Source of the DNA: Alteromonas antoniana
GTDB lineage: Bacteria; Pseudomonadota; Gammaproteobacteria; Enterobacterales; Alteromonadaceae
NCBI RefSeq assembly: GCF_019249295.1
Contig: NZ_JAESDH010000017.1
Span: 50,190-114,189, forward strand
Length of the DNA stretch: 64,000 bases
Direction: 5' to 3'
Part shown: positions 18,905-28,861 of the stretch, piece by piece
How the letters are laid out: each line of letters opens with the position of its first letter
How positions within the stretch are numbered: position 1 is the first letter of the stretch
Position numbers and translations under genes: made by a program
Notes under the pieces: model-generated
What the model was told of the DNA's origin: nothing
Seen by the model: the letters and a program-made list of their open reading frames with translations, nothing else
Databases searched by the model: none

Positions 18905-19834
18905 ATGGAGTTTTCAGTGAGCCATTTTTTTCAATGGTGCGCCTGCACCGCGTTCCTGTGTCTGCCGCTTTGTGTATCGGCGCAGGAAACCACCAATCGC
19001 ACAGACACGCAGGCTGAACAGCAAAAGGCGCCGGGGATCCTCAGCTCACGTTTTGAAGCCGATCGTGAATCATTAAATAATTTGTTTTCGATTACACAAC
19101 ATCGCCAGAACTATGTTCTTCCCATCAGTTATGTGACAAATCCTAATTCTCTGGGAAATAGCGAACTCACGCCAGAGTCAGTAGATAACCGGGAAGCAAA
19201 GTTCCAGCTAAGTGTGAAACTTCCCCTTTATCTGCGTGAACAGGCTGATGGACTGTATTTCGGGTTTACTCTGACATCCTTCTGGCAGTTATATAACAGT
19301 GAAGTTTCCAAACCCTTTCGCGAGACCAATTACGAACCCGAGGTATTCTGGCAACAGGAAGCCGATATCACGTTTCTTGGCTACGATTTTAACGCGTTGC
19401 AGGTTGGCTTTAACCACATGTCCAACGGCCAGAGTGGCATACGCTCGCGAAGCTGGAATCGTCTTTTCGCATCGGTACTGTTTAGTGACGACGATGACCT
19501 GTATTACCTGAAAACCTGGTACCGTATCCAGGAAGATGAAAAAATCGACCCCGCCGACCCGACCGGCGATGACAATCCCGACATTCTGGATTATTACGGC
19601 CGACTGGAGTTTGGCTATGGCACGAAAGTCGGTAATTTTAAGCTACTCGCGCTCATGCGTAATAATCTCAACTTTGGCCATAACCGTGGCAGTATTCAGC
19701 TGAATCTTACTTATCCTCTGTCAGACCGCTACGAGGTACTGCTTCAGTATTTTAATGGCTATGGCGATTCGCTTATCGATTACAACCGTTCACAGGAACG
19801 TATTGGACTGGGTTTCCAGTTGATGTTCCTGTAG
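18905..19834 (+). CDS. pldA: Outer-membrane phospholipase A (OMPLA)
   Basis: Calcium-dependent outer-membrane phospholipase that removes mislocalised phospholipids from the outer leaflet. From the ATG at 18905 it encodes 309 residues with a signal peptide ending near CVSAQE. The catalytic triad is visible in NHMSNGQSGIRSRSWNR: His, Ser two residues later, and Asn 14 residues after His, the same spacing as E. coli His142/Ser144/Asn156. The barrel ends in an aromatic-rich strand (GLGFQLMFL). A longer frame from 18854 overlaps the upstream gene and would lose the signal peptide, so it is rejected. Confidence 0.93.
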   Translation: MEFSVSHFFQWCACTAFLCLPLCVSAQETTNRTDTQAEQQKAPGILSSRFEADRESLNNLFSITQHRQNYVLPISYVTNPNSLGNSELTPESVDNREAKFQLSVKLPLYLREQADGLYFGFTLTSFWQLYNSEVSKPFRETNYEPEVFWQQEADITFLGYDFNALQVGFNHMSNGQSGIRSRSWNRLFASVLFSDDDDLYYLKTWYRIQEDEKIDPADPTGDDNPDILDYYGRLEFGYGTKVGNFKLLALMRNNLNFGHNRGSIQLNLTYPLSDRYEVLLQYFNGYGDSLIDYNRSQERIGLGFQLMFL

Positions 19835-19858
19835 GCCAGTCGGTTACAGGTGATTCAC

Positions 19859-20755
19859 CTACGCAATCACACCCGCGGCGCGATACAACTGTAGATGCAC
19901 ATCCACCAGCGCGGGAATATCGCGCTGGTAACCGCCACCAATCACACAGGCAGTGGGCACGCCGGCCTCGCGGCATAGCGACAATACCATGTTATCTCTT
20001 TGCAAGATGCCAGATGTCGTGATCTGCAAATGCCCGAGATCGTCATTCACGTGAATATCCACTCCGGCATCGTAAATAACGGCATCAGGCCGGTATCGCC
20101 AGGCCAGCGTCAGCGCCGCATCCAGCGCCTCAAGATAATCGGCATCGCCGGTGCCTTTTTCCAAAGGAATATCAATATCGGAGTGCTGTTTACGGTGAGG
20201 GAAATTTTTCTCGCCGTGTAATGACAACGTAATAATGCGGTCATCTTCTCTGGCCAGCCACGCGGTTCCGTCTCCCTGATGTACATCGCAGTCGATGATG
20301 AGCACACGGTCGATATCAGGCTCTGCCAGCATCCTGTTGGCCGCCAGATACAGATCGTTGAACAGGCAAAAGCCCGACCCAAAGGTATCAAAGGCGTGGT
20401 GATATCCGCCGGTCAGGTTTAGCGCAAGCCCATGCCTGACTGCCAGCTCCGCGGTCAGACAGGTTCCCCCCACCGCCGTCAGGCTTCTGTCGATAAGTTG
20501 TTGCGACCAGGGAAAACCAATCCGGCGCATTGCTTTCTTATCCAGCGTCCCTTCAAGTAAAGGCATTACATAGTCAGGATCATACGCCGTCGTCAGCAAC
20601 TGAGTGTCGATAGGCTGAGGCTGATGAAACCAGTTATCCGGTATACCACGGGCGCTTAGCGCATCGCGGATCCCCTGATATTTTTCGATGGGAAACCGGT
20701 GCCGTACGGGCAGACTCAGTTGACTGTAAATGGGATGAAAGACCAGTGGTATCAT
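19859..20755 (-). CDS. Histone-deacetylase-like amidohydrolase
   Basis: Zinc-dependent deacetylase fold, 298 residues from the ATG at 20755 (MIPLVFHPIYSQLSLPV). Motifs: GGYHHAFDTFGSGFCLFND with the active-site His pair, DCDVHQGDGTA with zinc-binding Asp and His, and YDAGVDIHVNDDLG with the second zinc Asp. Such bacterial enzymes act on acetylated polyamines, acetoin-pathway proteins or small amides; the substrate here is unknown. Upstream of it is the terminator of the chemoreceptor gene, so it is its own unit. Confidence 0.9.
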   Translation of the reverse strand: MIPLVFHPIYSQLSLPVRHRFPIEKYQGIRDALSARGIPDNWFHQPQPIDTQLLTTAYDPDYVMPLLEGTLDKKAMRRIGFPWSQQLIDRSLTAVGGTCLTAELAVRHGLALNLTGGYHHAFDTFGSGFCLFNDLYLAANRMLAEPDIDRVLIIDCDVHQGDGTAWLAREDDRIITLSLHGEKNFPHRKQHSDIDIPLEKGTGDADYLEALDAALTLAWRYRPDAVIYDAGVDIHVNDDLGHLQITTSGILQRDNMVLSLCREAGVPTACVIGGGYQRDIPALVDVHLQLYRAAGVIA

Positions 20756-20774
20756 GACACCTGCTGCATTAGGT

Positions 20775-20803
20775 AAAAAAAACGGCCTGTTATGCCAGAC
20801 CGT
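20775..20803 (-). terminator. Terminator after the chemoreceptor gene
   Basis: Minus-strand stem ACGGTCTG/CAGGCCGT (one G-U pair), 5-base loop, then eight T. It lies 23 bases after the receptor stop and just before the deacetylase start. Confidence 0.85.
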
Positions 20804-20825
20804 TATGAATACTCTCAATGCCGCG

Positions 20826-22445
20826 TTAGCGGGTCAAGCTGTGCACCACTTTTTCGACATTCTGTGCCATGTTGCGCATAGAAACAGAAATATCATCGCG
20901 CTGAGACAAGGCGTGGTATCGCTCAGAGGACGCCACAACATTGCGGATAATTGCCTGTACATCGCCGAGTACCGTTTCCTGCTCATCCGCAGCGCGGTTC
21001 AGGGCCACAACCACGCTGGCCGTTTCCTGAATATCTTTTACCACTTGATTCAGCGTAGCAAGCGCAGTCTGGGCTTCTGCTGCGTTGGTTTCTGAAAGAC
21101 GCTTACCTTCATCCATCGCACTTACTGCGCCGCGCGCCTCTTGCTCAAAGCTGCTTAAAATATTATTGATTTCTTTTGTCGACTGCTGTGTTTTCGCCGC
21201 CAGTGCGCGAACTTCGTCAGCTACAACCGCAAAGCCTCTGCCATGTTCACCGGCTCTGGCTGCCTCTATCGCCGCGTTTAGCGCCAGCAAATTGGTCTGG
21301 TCAGCAATTTCGTTAATCACATTCACCACTTTCAGAATGTTTGCACTTCGGCTCTGCAGCGCGTTTACGATCTCACTGGAGCTAGAAACCGTTTTTTCCA
21401 GTTGCTTAAAGCCCTGATTGGCTTTTTCAAAGGTGACATAGCAACTGTCGACATTCTTTTCCGAATTATTGGTAGCTACCGCCACCTGGTCAGTTATCGC
21501 AACCAGGCTTTGCACAATTTCACGGAGTTTGTCAGTACTGGTATCAAGCGCCTGAGACGCTTCTCGTTGATCATCGGCCCCACCCTGTATCGACTGGCTC
21601 ACTTCGCCAAGGGTGGTTACCGCGGTGCCCATCTCACGCTCGGCCTCACGCAACTGATGCACCGAATTTTGCAATTTGGTTTATAATGAGCGAGCAGAAT
21701 CTGCCAACACACCAAGTTCATGATGGCTCTGATACGTGATTGGCGTTTCATACCGGCTTTTAGACAAATCAGAAATTCCTGAGGCAATTTGCTTGATAGG
21801 AGCGATAACCTGAGAACGCAGACGGTAGACAACATACACCACCGACAGTACTGATAAGGCGATAGCTGCCAGTAAAATCATCCATAATGTACTTCGGGTA
21901 TCATCTCGCAATGCGTCGAACGCCCCCGTAGCCTGGCCTGCAATTTCATTGGCAATTTCACTCAAAAGTTCTGCTGGTTCGCGGTCAATCCCCCTTACAA
22001 AACTGTCGCCGACTTTAGGGTCAAATCCAGCGTCAATAAAAGCCTGATACCCTTCGCGGTACTTTTCAGCCATTACCGCATGGGCTTTCAGAAACGCGCG
22101 AATATCCTGTTTCGCTTTATCGCTGACACTTTCATTAGCAAGCAATGCATTGATGGCACGGGTGATTTCTGCCTCACGCTCCTGAAATCGAGACCAGTAT
22201 TTATTGCGGTCTTTCTCGTCATGACCACGCAGCAAAACATTCTTCCACTCCTGAACCTGTGTTTTAAACGTACTTAGCACATCATTAACATCACGCTCGG
22301 CCTGCACCAGGGTATTTTCCAGCTCATCAAAATGATTTAGCAGTGAGAAGGCTTTGGAAATGGATGCGGCATTGAGTAGTACAAGAATAAACAAACTGGC
22401 CAAAACCGGCGTCATGACCAGTTTGCTGATGCTGGTGTAATTCAC
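20826..22445 (-). pseudogene. Methyl-accepting chemotaxis protein interrupted by an in-frame TAA
   Basis: One reading frame of 540 codons with a TAA at 21681-21683 (codon 255). The upstream part (start GTG at 22445, AAGG before it) has a membrane helix (KLVMTPVLASLFILVLL), a periplasmic helical domain, a second helix near 210-230 and a HAMP domain. The downstream part holds the full signalling domain with the hairpin tip [41 protein letters not shown] motif and no CheR-docking pentapeptide. The stop falls in the HAMP-to-signalling linker. A TTG at 21674 could allow reinitiation. Without readthrough the receptor cannot signal. Confidence 0.8.
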
Positions 22446-22758
22446 GAAAAATAACCTTAGCAGTAAGCAGATAGAATAACGTACATAGTAAATGATATTT
22501 TTGTGACGGCACCATGACACTGAACGTATCAAAAGAGATACGCACTTATTACAACCTATACTTACGCGCGCCACACACAAAAAACGCCAACGAATGTGAG
22601 CCAGATTGAATAGCAACACATCAGATGGCGCTTATTTAGTATGGTTTACTTTGTCTGATATTCAATCACGTCCGCTACGCACGCGCTTCACTGTTTGTTT
22701 CTGGACTTCATCGCTTATCTCATTTCCGACAAACATCCCATTGCGCAAGCATAACCGG
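22446..22758. other. Intergenic region between quinone reductase and chemoreceptor genes
   Basis: About 313 bases that must carry the chemoreceptor promoter and leader. I see no clear promoter, hairpin or repeat. The frame can be extended upstream to 22619, but that region codes an implausible Cys/Arg-rich stretch, so I treat it as non-coding. Confidence 0.4.
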
Positions 22759-23778
22759 TTAGTCGTGAAGCCCCGTCAGTACCAGCTTACCGATTGCCTT
22801 TCCGGATTCGAGAATACGATGCGCTTCATACAGCGTTTCGGGTGAGAGCTTACCAATGCGTTGCTGCAGCGTCGTTTTGATGGTGCCGTTATCAGCAAGC
22901 TTCGCAACCTGATTTAAGATGTCATGTTGAGTCTGGATATCTTCGGTATTAAAAAGCGGTCGCGTGTACATAAACTCCCAGTGCAGCGACAGACTCTTTT
23001 TCTTCATCAGGCTGATATCTAACACGCCAGGGTCATCAATCAGCGCGAAACGCCCTTGTGGACGCAGTGCATTAACACTGGCTTCAAAGTGCTGGTCGGT
23101 ATGACTGAGGCTGGCAACGTAATCTACCGGGCCCATTCCGGCCTTTTCAATTTCCTCATCAACAGGTTTCGAATGATCGATAACGTGATGCGCGCCCATG
23201 TCCTTTACCCAACGCTGAGTTTCAGGTCGCGATGCGGTGGCAATGATGGTCAATGAGGTAAGCTGACGTGCCAGCTGGATAAGCATCGAACCAACGCCAC
23301 CGGCGCCGGCCACCACTAAAAGCGTTTTAGACGGCGCATTTTTATCCTGCGACACTTCCAGACGCGAAAACAACAATTCCCAGGCGGTGATAGTCGTTAA
23401 TGGCAGCGCTGCTACCTCTGCATCGGACAGCTTCGCCGGCGCATGCCCCACAATACGTTCGTCTACCAGCTGATATTCTGCGTTACTTCCCTGACGGGAG
23501 ATATCGCCGGCGTAATACACCCTGTCACCGGGTTTAAACAAAGACGCATCGTTGCCCGTGGCTTCCACGGTGCCCACCGCGTCCCACCCGAGTACTTTAA
23601 ATTCATCCGCGTCAGGGTTTGCAGACTTACGTACCTTCGTATCCACCGGATTCACGGAGACAGCATTGATTTTTACCAGCAAATCACGCCCGGCCGGCGC
23701 CGGTTTGGCAATATTAAAAGACTGAAATGAATCCTGTCGTAGCTCAGGAGATGCCTGTTTGTAGCCTACTGCGAGCAT
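22759..23778 (-). CDS. Zinc-binding alcohol dehydrogenase family / quinone-reductase-like oxidoreductase
   Basis: MDR-superfamily NADPH oxidoreductase, 339 residues. GroES-like N-terminal domain (LLVKINAVSVNPVDTKVR, GWDAVGTVEATG) and a Rossmann domain with AGAGGVGSMLIQLARQL near 155-171. The Cys/His ligands of a catalytic zinc are not evident, which suits the quinone-reductase branch despite the family name. Stands alone; the ATG at 23778 is preceded by GGAG. Physiological substrate unknown. Confidence 0.88.
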   Translation of the reverse strand: MLAVGYKQASPELRQDSFQSFNIAKPAPAGRDLLVKINAVSVNPVDTKVRKSANPDADEFKVLGWDAVGTVEATGNDASLFKPGDRVYYAGDISRQGSNAEYQLVDERIVGHAPAKLSDAEVAALPLTTITAWELLFSRLEVSQDKNAPSKTLLVVAGAGGVGSMLIQLARQLTSLTIIATASRPETQRWVKDMGAHHVIDHSKPVDEEIEKAGMGPVDYVASLSHTDQHFEASVNALRPQGRFALIDDPGVLDISLMKKKSLSLHWEFMYTRPLFNTEDIQTQHDILNQVAKLADNGTIKTTLQQRIGKLSPETLYEAHRILESGKAIGKLVLTGLHD

Positions 23779-23922
23779 GTATAACTCCTTACAGTGTCAG
23801 AAAAAGTGATCAGAGATAGGAATAGTGATGATTGTTATACATGTTAGGGCCACAAAATGATCGCCCTGTGCGGCAGAACACTCAACAATAAAGCGGAGTT
23901 GTCGACTCTCATCTAAGTAAAG

Positions 23923-23982
23923 GTGGAAAGTAAGAGGTGGAAGTGGAAAGTAAGAAGTAGAAGTGGAAAGTCAGAGAAAGAC
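23923..23982. repeat. Three tandem 20-bp repeats
   Basis: Units at 23923-23942, 23943-23962 and 23963-23982 all begin GTGGAAAG and keep a purine-rich pattern (GTGGAAAGTAAGAGGTGGAA for the first; the third is more diverged at its end). They lie in the gap between guaA and the quinone reductase gene, outside any gene. Strong purine strand bias (A/G on plus). Confidence 0.85.
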
Positions 23983-24000
23983 CGGACGACTTTTTCTTCA

Positions 24001-24028
24001 AATAAAAAGGGAGTCATATCGACTCCCC
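24001..24028 (-). terminator. Rho-independent terminator of guaA
   Basis: Stem GGGAGTC/GACTCCC with 5-base loop, followed on the minus strand by five T. It lies 33 bases after the guaA stop. Confidence 0.9.
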
Positions 24029-24060
24029 ATTGACCTAGTACGTGCAGCTAAGAGTGAAAA

Positions 24061-25638
24061 CTATTCCCACTCTATCGTCGCGGGTGGCTTACCGGATATG
24101 TCGTAAACCACGCGGGAAATCCCGTCGATCTCATTGATGATGCGGTTAGACACTTTGCCTAAGAAGTCATAAGGCAGATGCGCCCAGTGGGCTGTCATAA
24201 AGTCGATGGTTTCTACAGCGCGCAGTGACACTACCCAGTCGTATTTACGGGCGTCACCCATGACACCAACCGAACGAACTGGCAAGAATACGGTAAACGC
24301 CTGACTGACTTTGTGATACAGGTCGGCATTGTGTAACTCTTCAATGAAGATAGCGTCTGCACGGCGTAGCAAGTCGCAATATTCTTTTTTGATTTCACCC
24401 AGAACGCGTACGCCCAGACCCGGTCCCGGGAACGGGTGGCGGTACAGCATGTCGTAAGGCAGGCCAAGCTCCAGACCAATTTTGCGCACTTCGTCTTTAA
24501 ACAATTCGCGCAGCGGCTCAACCAGACCTAAGTTCATTTCTTCTGGCAGACCACCTACATTGTGGTGCGATTTAATCACGTGGGCTTTACCGGTAGCAGA
24601 GCCTGCTGACTCGATGACATCCGGGTAAATGGTGCCCTGAGCAAGCCACTTAGCGTTGGTAAGTTTAGTGGCTTCTTCGTCAAACACGTGAACAAACTCA
24701 TTGCCGATGACTTTACGCTTGGCTTCCGGATCTTCAACACCTGCCAGTTTGGCAAGAAAACGCTCTTCCGCGTCAATCTTAATAATATTCAGCCCGAAAT
24801 GGTCGCCGAACATTTCCATCACCTGCTCACCTTCATTTAAGCGCAGTAAGCCGTTGTCCACGAACACGCAGGTGAGGTTTTTGCCAATCGCCTGATGCAG
24901 CAGCATTGCCGTCACTGAGGAGTCAACGCCGCCGGATAAGCCAAGTACCACTTCTTCATCACCGACCTGCTCTTTAATGCGGGCAATCGCGTCTTCAATA
25001 ATCGCACCTGGCGTCCACAGCTTTTCGCAGCCACAGATATCCATTACAAAATGGGTCAGTAAGCGCTGGCCCTGACGGGTGTGCGTCACTTCAGGGTGGA
25101 ACTGTACGCCGTAGAATTGCTTCTCTTCATTGTACATAGCCGCATGCGGGCAGGATGCCGTCTGTGCGATGGTTACAAACCCTTCCGGAATAGCTGATAC
25201 CTTATCACCGTGGCTCATCCACACGTCCAGCAAGGCATTACCATTCTCGCCAATGGCATCTTCGATATGGGTAAGCAGCGGGCTTGGCTTAATCACTTCT
25301 ACCTGCGCATAACCGAACTCGCGTTTGTCAGAGCCCAGCACGCCGCCACCCAGCTGGTGCGCCATGGTTTGCATGCCATAGCATACACCCAGCACCGGCA
25401 CACCTGCTTCAAATACGTATTCAGGTGCTCGCGGTGAGCCTTCTTCCGGTACCGACTCCGGACCACCTGAAAGAATGATGCCCTGAGGATTAAATTCGCG
25501 AATTTGTGCTTCTGTGACATCCCATGCCCACAGCTCACAGTACACACCAATTTCACGCACGCGGCGGGCAATCAATTGAGTGTATTGAGAACCAAAGTCC
25601 AGAATTAGAATACGTTGTTCATGAATATTTGTGGTCAT
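24061..25638 (-). CDS. guaA: GMP synthase (glutamine-hydrolysing)
   Basis: Converts XMP to GMP using glutamine and ATP. 525 residues, as in E. coli. N-terminal glutamine amidotransferase with nucleophile Cys86 (GVCYGMQ) and the His/Glu pair in FHPEVTH near 181-187; PP-loop SGGVDSS near 235-241; C-terminal dimerisation domain ending in the conserved KPPATIEWE. Second gene of the guaBA operon, 72 bases after guaB, with a hairpin in the gap. Confidence 0.98.
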   Translation of the reverse strand: MTTNIHEQRILILDFGSQYTQLIARRVREIGVYCELWAWDVTEAQIREFNPQGIILSGGPESVPEEGSPRAPEYVFEAGVPVLGVCYGMQTMAHQLGGGVLGSDKREFGYAQVEVIKPSPLLTHIEDAIGENGNALLDVWMSHGDKVSAIPEGFVTIAQTASCPHAAMYNEEKQFYGVQFHPEVTHTRQGQRLLTHFVMDICGCEKLWTPGAIIEDAIARIKEQVGDEEVVLGLSGGVDSSVTAMLLHQAIGKNLTCVFVDNGLLRLNEGEQVMEMFGDHFGLNIIKIDAEERFLAKLAGVEDPEAKRKVIGNEFVHVFDEEATKLTNAKWLAQGTIYPDVIESAGSATGKAHVIKSHHNVGGLPEEMNLGLVEPLRELFKDEVRKIGLELGLPYDMLYRHPFPGPGLGVRVLGEIKKEYCDLLRRADAIFIEELHNADLYHKVSQAFTVFLPVRSVGVMGDARKYDWVVSLRAVETIDFMTAHWAHLPYDFLGKVSNRIINEIDGISRVVYDISGKPPATIEWE

Positions 25639-25660
25639 GGCGTTACCTGTAAATAAATAA

Positions 25661-25687
25661 ACAAAAGAGGCTGGTGAAAACCAGCCT
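25661..25687 (-). terminator. Hairpin between guaB and guaA (partial terminator)
   Basis: Perfect 8-bp stem AGGCTGGT/ACCAGCCT with 4-base loop, followed on the minus strand by CTTTTGTTT. The T run is interrupted, so it may terminate only part of the transcripts or stabilise the guaB end. Confidence 0.6.
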
Positions 25688-25710
25688 GCTAAAGGTAAGA
25701 GGTTGAGCGT

Positions 25711-27180
25711 TTAGCCCAGTCGGTAGTTAGGCGCTTCTTTGGTGATGCTCACGTCGTGAACGTGAGATTCACCCATGCCTGCCGAGGTCACACGCACAAA
25801 CTGTGCTTTGGTGTTCATCTCTTCAATAGTAGCGCAACCGGTCAGCCCCATGGCCGAACGCAGGCCGCCCATTTGCTGATGAATGATCGTCGCGATAGGG
25901 CCTTTATAGGCCACGCGGCCTTCAATACCTTCCGGCACCAGCTTTTCGGCGTTGTTAGACTCCTGGAAATAGCGATCGGATGAACCGTGATTTTGATTCA
26001 TTGCGCCCAACGAGCCCATACCGCGGTACGATTTATAATAGCGTCCCTGATAAAGCTCGACTTCACCTGGCGCTTCTTCAGTTCCGGCCAGCATGCTGCC
26101 CACCATCACGCAGGCCGCGCCTGCTGCCAGTGCTTTGGCGATATCACCGGAGAAACGAATACCGCCATCGGCGATAACCGGAATGCCGGTACCTTCCAGT
26201 GCATCAACCGCATCAGCGACCGCAGAGATCTGAGGCACACCACAACCGGTAACAATACGGGTAGTACAAATTGAGCCGGGGCCAATGCCCACTTTCACCG
26301 CATCCACGCCTGCATCTGCCAGTGCCTTAGCACCTGCTGCAGTGGCAACGTTACCTGCAATGATTTGTAAATCAGGATAGTTTTTACGAACTGTTTTTAC
26401 CCGCTCGATTACGCCTTCAGAGTGACCGTGCGACGTGTCAATTAGCAGCACATCCACGCCAGCTTCGACTAACAGTGCGATACGCTCATCAGTACCCGGG
26501 CCAACGCCAACTGCAGCACCTACGCGCAAACGACCCAGAGAGTCTTTACATGCGTTAGGTTTGTTTTCAGCTTTCTGGAAGTCTTTAACCGTGATTAGGC
26601 CAGACAGCTTAAAGGCGTCGTCAACAACCAGAATTTTCTCAATGCGGTGCTCGTGCATCAGTTCAAGCACTTCTTCAGAGCTGGCGCCTTCTTTTACCGT
26701 TACCAAATCGTCCTTTTTGGTCATCACGCGATCGATAGTCAGTTCAAGACGTTTCTCAAACCGCAGGTCACGGCCGGTTACAATACCAATAAGGTTATTG
26801 TCTTTATCAGTCACCGGGAAACCTGAATAGCCAAGCTTTTTACTCAGGCTAAGCACTTCGCCGATAGTTGCATCCTTGCTCACAGTAACCGGATCTGACA
26901 CTACCCCGCTTTCGTACTTCTTCACTTCCAGTACATGGGCAGCCTGGTCTTCCGGGCGCATATTTTTGTGAATGAATCCAATACCGCCTTCCTGAGCAAG
27001 GGCTATTGCCAAACGGGCTTCAGATACCGTATCCATCGCAGCGGATACCATAGGAATGTTCAGCGTCACTTCGCGCGTCAGGCGCGTTTTCAGGCTGGCA
27101 GTGTGAGGGAGAACGGATGAGTGGCCAGGAACCAGCAACACATCATCAAAAGTAAGGGCTTCTTGGACGATTCGGAGCAT
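25711..27180 (-). CDS. guaB: Inosine-5'-monophosphate dehydrogenase
   Basis: Oxidises IMP to XMP with NAD, the committed step to guanine nucleotides. 489 residues from the ATG at 27180 ([19 protein letters not shown]); a longer frame adds an unlikely 29-residue extension. TIM-barrel with an inserted pair of CBS domains (about 95-205), catalytic Cys in [18 protein letters not shown] near 305, and the active-site flap toward the C-terminus. Divergent from xseA with a promoter whose discriminator is GC-rich. Confidence 0.98.
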   Translation of the reverse strand: MLRIVQEALTFDDVLLVPGHSSVLPHTASLKTRLTREVTLNIPMVSAAMDTVSEARLAIALAQEGGIGFIHKNMRPEDQAAHVLEVKKYESGVVSDPVTVSKDATIGEVLSLSKKLGYSGFPVTDKDNNLIGIVTGRDLRFEKRLELTIDRVMTKKDDLVTVKEGASSEEVLELMHEHRIEKILVVDDAFKLSGLITVKDFQKAENKPNACKDSLGRLRVGAAVGVGPGTDERIALLVEAGVDVLLIDTSHGHSEGVIERVKTVRKNYPDLQIIAGNVATAAGAKALADAGVDAVKVGIGPGSICTTRIVTGCGVPQISAVADAVDALEGTGIPVIADGGIRFSGDIAKALAAGAACVMVGSMLAGTEEAPGEVELYQGRYYKSYRGMGSLGAMNQNHGSSDRYFQESNNAEKLVPEGIEGRVAYKGPIATIIHQQMGGLRSAMGLTGCATIEEMNTKAQFVRVTSAGMGESHVHDVSITKEAPNYRLG

Positions 27181-27209
27181 GCAACAACACCTGTTGAGTT
27201 GAGGGTTAA

Positions 27210-27239
27210 TTGCGGCGCAATTGTAGTGTTTTTTATAAT
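27210..27239 (+). promoter_or_regulatory. xseA promoter, overlapping the guaBA promoter
   Basis: Plus-strand TTGCGG (27210-27215), 18-base spacer, perfect TATAAT (27234-27239). It overlaps the guaBA promoter, which occupies 27220-27248 on the other strand, so the two cannot be occupied fully at once. Confidence 0.55.
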
Positions 27240-27248
27240 TCAGGTAAA
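27220..27248 (-). promoter_or_regulatory. guaBA promoter
   Basis: Minus-strand TTTACC (27248-27243), 17-base spacer, TACAAT (27225-27220), then TGCGCCGC. The GC-rich discriminator fits growth-rate/stringent control, as known for guaBA in E. coli. The start would be about 30-35 bases before the guaB ATG. Confidence 0.7.
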
Positions 27249-27281
27249 CTCTATTTCCATGGATCACGAGCTTTTTTTCGA

Positions 27282-28667
27282 ATGATTACGACAAACCCCG
27301 GTACAACAAGACAAATTCTCACCGTTTCTAAACTCAATCGCCTGTCCCGAACGATACTGGAGAGCGAGATTGGACTGGTTTGGTTATCCGCTGAAGTCTC
27401 TAATTTTGTGGCCGCCGCATCCGGCCACTGGTACTTCACACTGAAAGATAATAAAGCGCAGGTACGCGCAGCGATGTTCAAAGGTGCCAACCGGCGAGTG
27501 CAGCAGCGCCCGAAAGAAGGCGACAAAATTCTGGTGCGCGCTTCTGTTGGGTTGTATGAACCCCGCGGCGACTACCAGCTTGTCGTTGAGCACATGGAAA
27601 GCGACGGTGAGGGCCGACTCAAACAGGCATTTGATGCGCTGAAAATGAAACTGCATGGTGAAGGACTCTTTAACCCTGCCCGCAAACGAGCGCTGCCGGA
27701 AAATATTAATACCATTGGTGTTATTACGTCCGCCAGTGGGGCCGCGCTGCACGATGTGTTATCGGTACTTAGGCGGAGAAGTCCGGCCACGCGGGTCATC
27801 GTGTATCCGTCCATGGTGCAGGGAGAGACGGCGCCGCAACAGTTAATCAACGCAATCCATACTGCTAACCGCCGACAGGAGGTGGATGTAATCCTGCTTA
27901 CCCGCGGAGGCGGTTCGCTTGAAGATTTATGGTGCTTTAACGACGAAACGCTGGCTCGCACTATCGCAGAGTCGCAGCTTCCAATCGTCAGTGCCGTGGG
28001 ACACGAAGTCGACGTGACGATTTCTGATTTCGTTGCTGACATGCGAGCCCCTACCCCCTCGGCCGCCGCCGAGCAACTCAGTCAGGACGTTTCCGGGCTT
28101 ACCCAGCACATTCTTCAGACGCGTCAGCGATTACTCCGCGCCTGGCAAAGACACCGGGACGCTTCACGGCATCGCTGGCAACAGCAACATCAGCGCTTAA
28201 CCGTGCAACATCCGGCAACGCGTATTGCTCATCAGGCACAAACGCTGGACCGCATGCAGCTGGCATTGACTCAGGCAATGCAGAGAAAGCTGTCACAGCT
28301 ACAGCAGCGAACGCAACATACCGTAGCCAGACTGTCGCAGCAAAATCCGCAGCGAAAACTCAGTGTGCATAATGAACGTCTGCATGATCTTTCGCAGCGA
28401 AATCAGCGCGCCATGCAGCAGCAGCTGAAACAGGCCAGACATCAATTTGCAAACACCGTCCATTTACTTAATTCAGTCAGTCCATTGTCTACGCTCGCAC
28501 GAGGTTACAGCATCACGCTAAAAGACGAACGGGCGGTTACCGATACTGCCGCGTTATCTCAGGGCGATGAAATTCGCACCCGTGTGGCGAATGGCGACAT
28601 CATCAGTATTGTTGAGCGTACAGAACCCGCACCTCCGGGTACCGATGTCAAAGACGGTCATAGCTAA
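27282..28667 (+). CDS. xseA: Exodeoxyribonuclease VII large subunit
   Basis: Catalytic subunit of the single-strand exonuclease ExoVII, which needs XseB (not in this window). 461 residues from the ATG at 27282 ([19 protein letters not shown]); E. coli 456. N-terminal OB-fold (about 15-115), nuclease domain with [15 protein letters not shown], the GGGS motif in [16 protein letters not shown] and [25 protein letters not shown], then a long helical Gln/Arg-rich C-terminal region. The 27210 start is rejected because it overlaps the promoter. Confidence 0.97.
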   Translation: MITTNPGTTRQILTVSKLNRLSRTILESEIGLVWLSAEVSNFVAAASGHWYFTLKDNKAQVRAAMFKGANRRVQQRPKEGDKILVRASVGLYEPRGDYQLVVEHMESDGEGRLKQAFDALKMKLHGEGLFNPARKRALPENINTIGVITSASGAALHDVLSVLRRRSPATRVIVYPSMVQGETAPQQLINAIHTANRRQEVDVILLTRGGGSLEDLWCFNDETLARTIAESQLPIVSAVGHEVDVTISDFVADMRAPTPSAAAEQLSQDVSGLTQHILQTRQRLLRAWQRHRDASRHRWQQQHQRLTVQHPATRIAHQAQTLDRMQLALTQAMQRKLSQLQQRTQHTVARLSQQNPQRKLSVHNERLHDLSQRNQRAMQQQLKQARHQFANTVHLLNSVSPLSTLARGYSITLKDERAVTDTAALSQGDEIRTRVANGDIISIVERTEPAPPGTDVKDGHS

Positions 28668-28834
28668 GCGATTGCGAACGTTATGTAATTCAACAGCCAA
28701 AAAAAGCGCTTGCACGCATAATTACTGCATCAACAGAGTATGCCGTGGCGCGTGACAGGAAGATGAAAAATAATTCACCCGGGCAGATTGTTAGTCCCGG
28801 TGATTTAGTTCACACTAACGAATGGAGTAAACAC

Positions 28835-28861
28835 GTGTCGTTAAGCAGGCAACAGCAGTGA
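28835..28861 (+). CDS. Possible 8-codon leader ORF before the lipoprotein gene
   Basis: GTG TCG TTA AGC AGG ... TGA encodes MSLSRQQQ. A good ribosome site (GGAG, 7 bases upstream) precedes it, whereas the lipoprotein GTG that overlaps its stop (GTGA) has only a weak one. This suggests translational coupling, or a small insertion/deletion that has separated the original start from the gene. Confidence 0.3.
   Translation: MSLSRQQQ

Noticed and set aside
22446..22619. N-terminal extension of the chemoreceptor frame
   Set aside because: It would add a Cys/Arg-rich stretch before the signal-anchor helix; a GTG with a ribosome site at 22445 gives the normal MCP layout.
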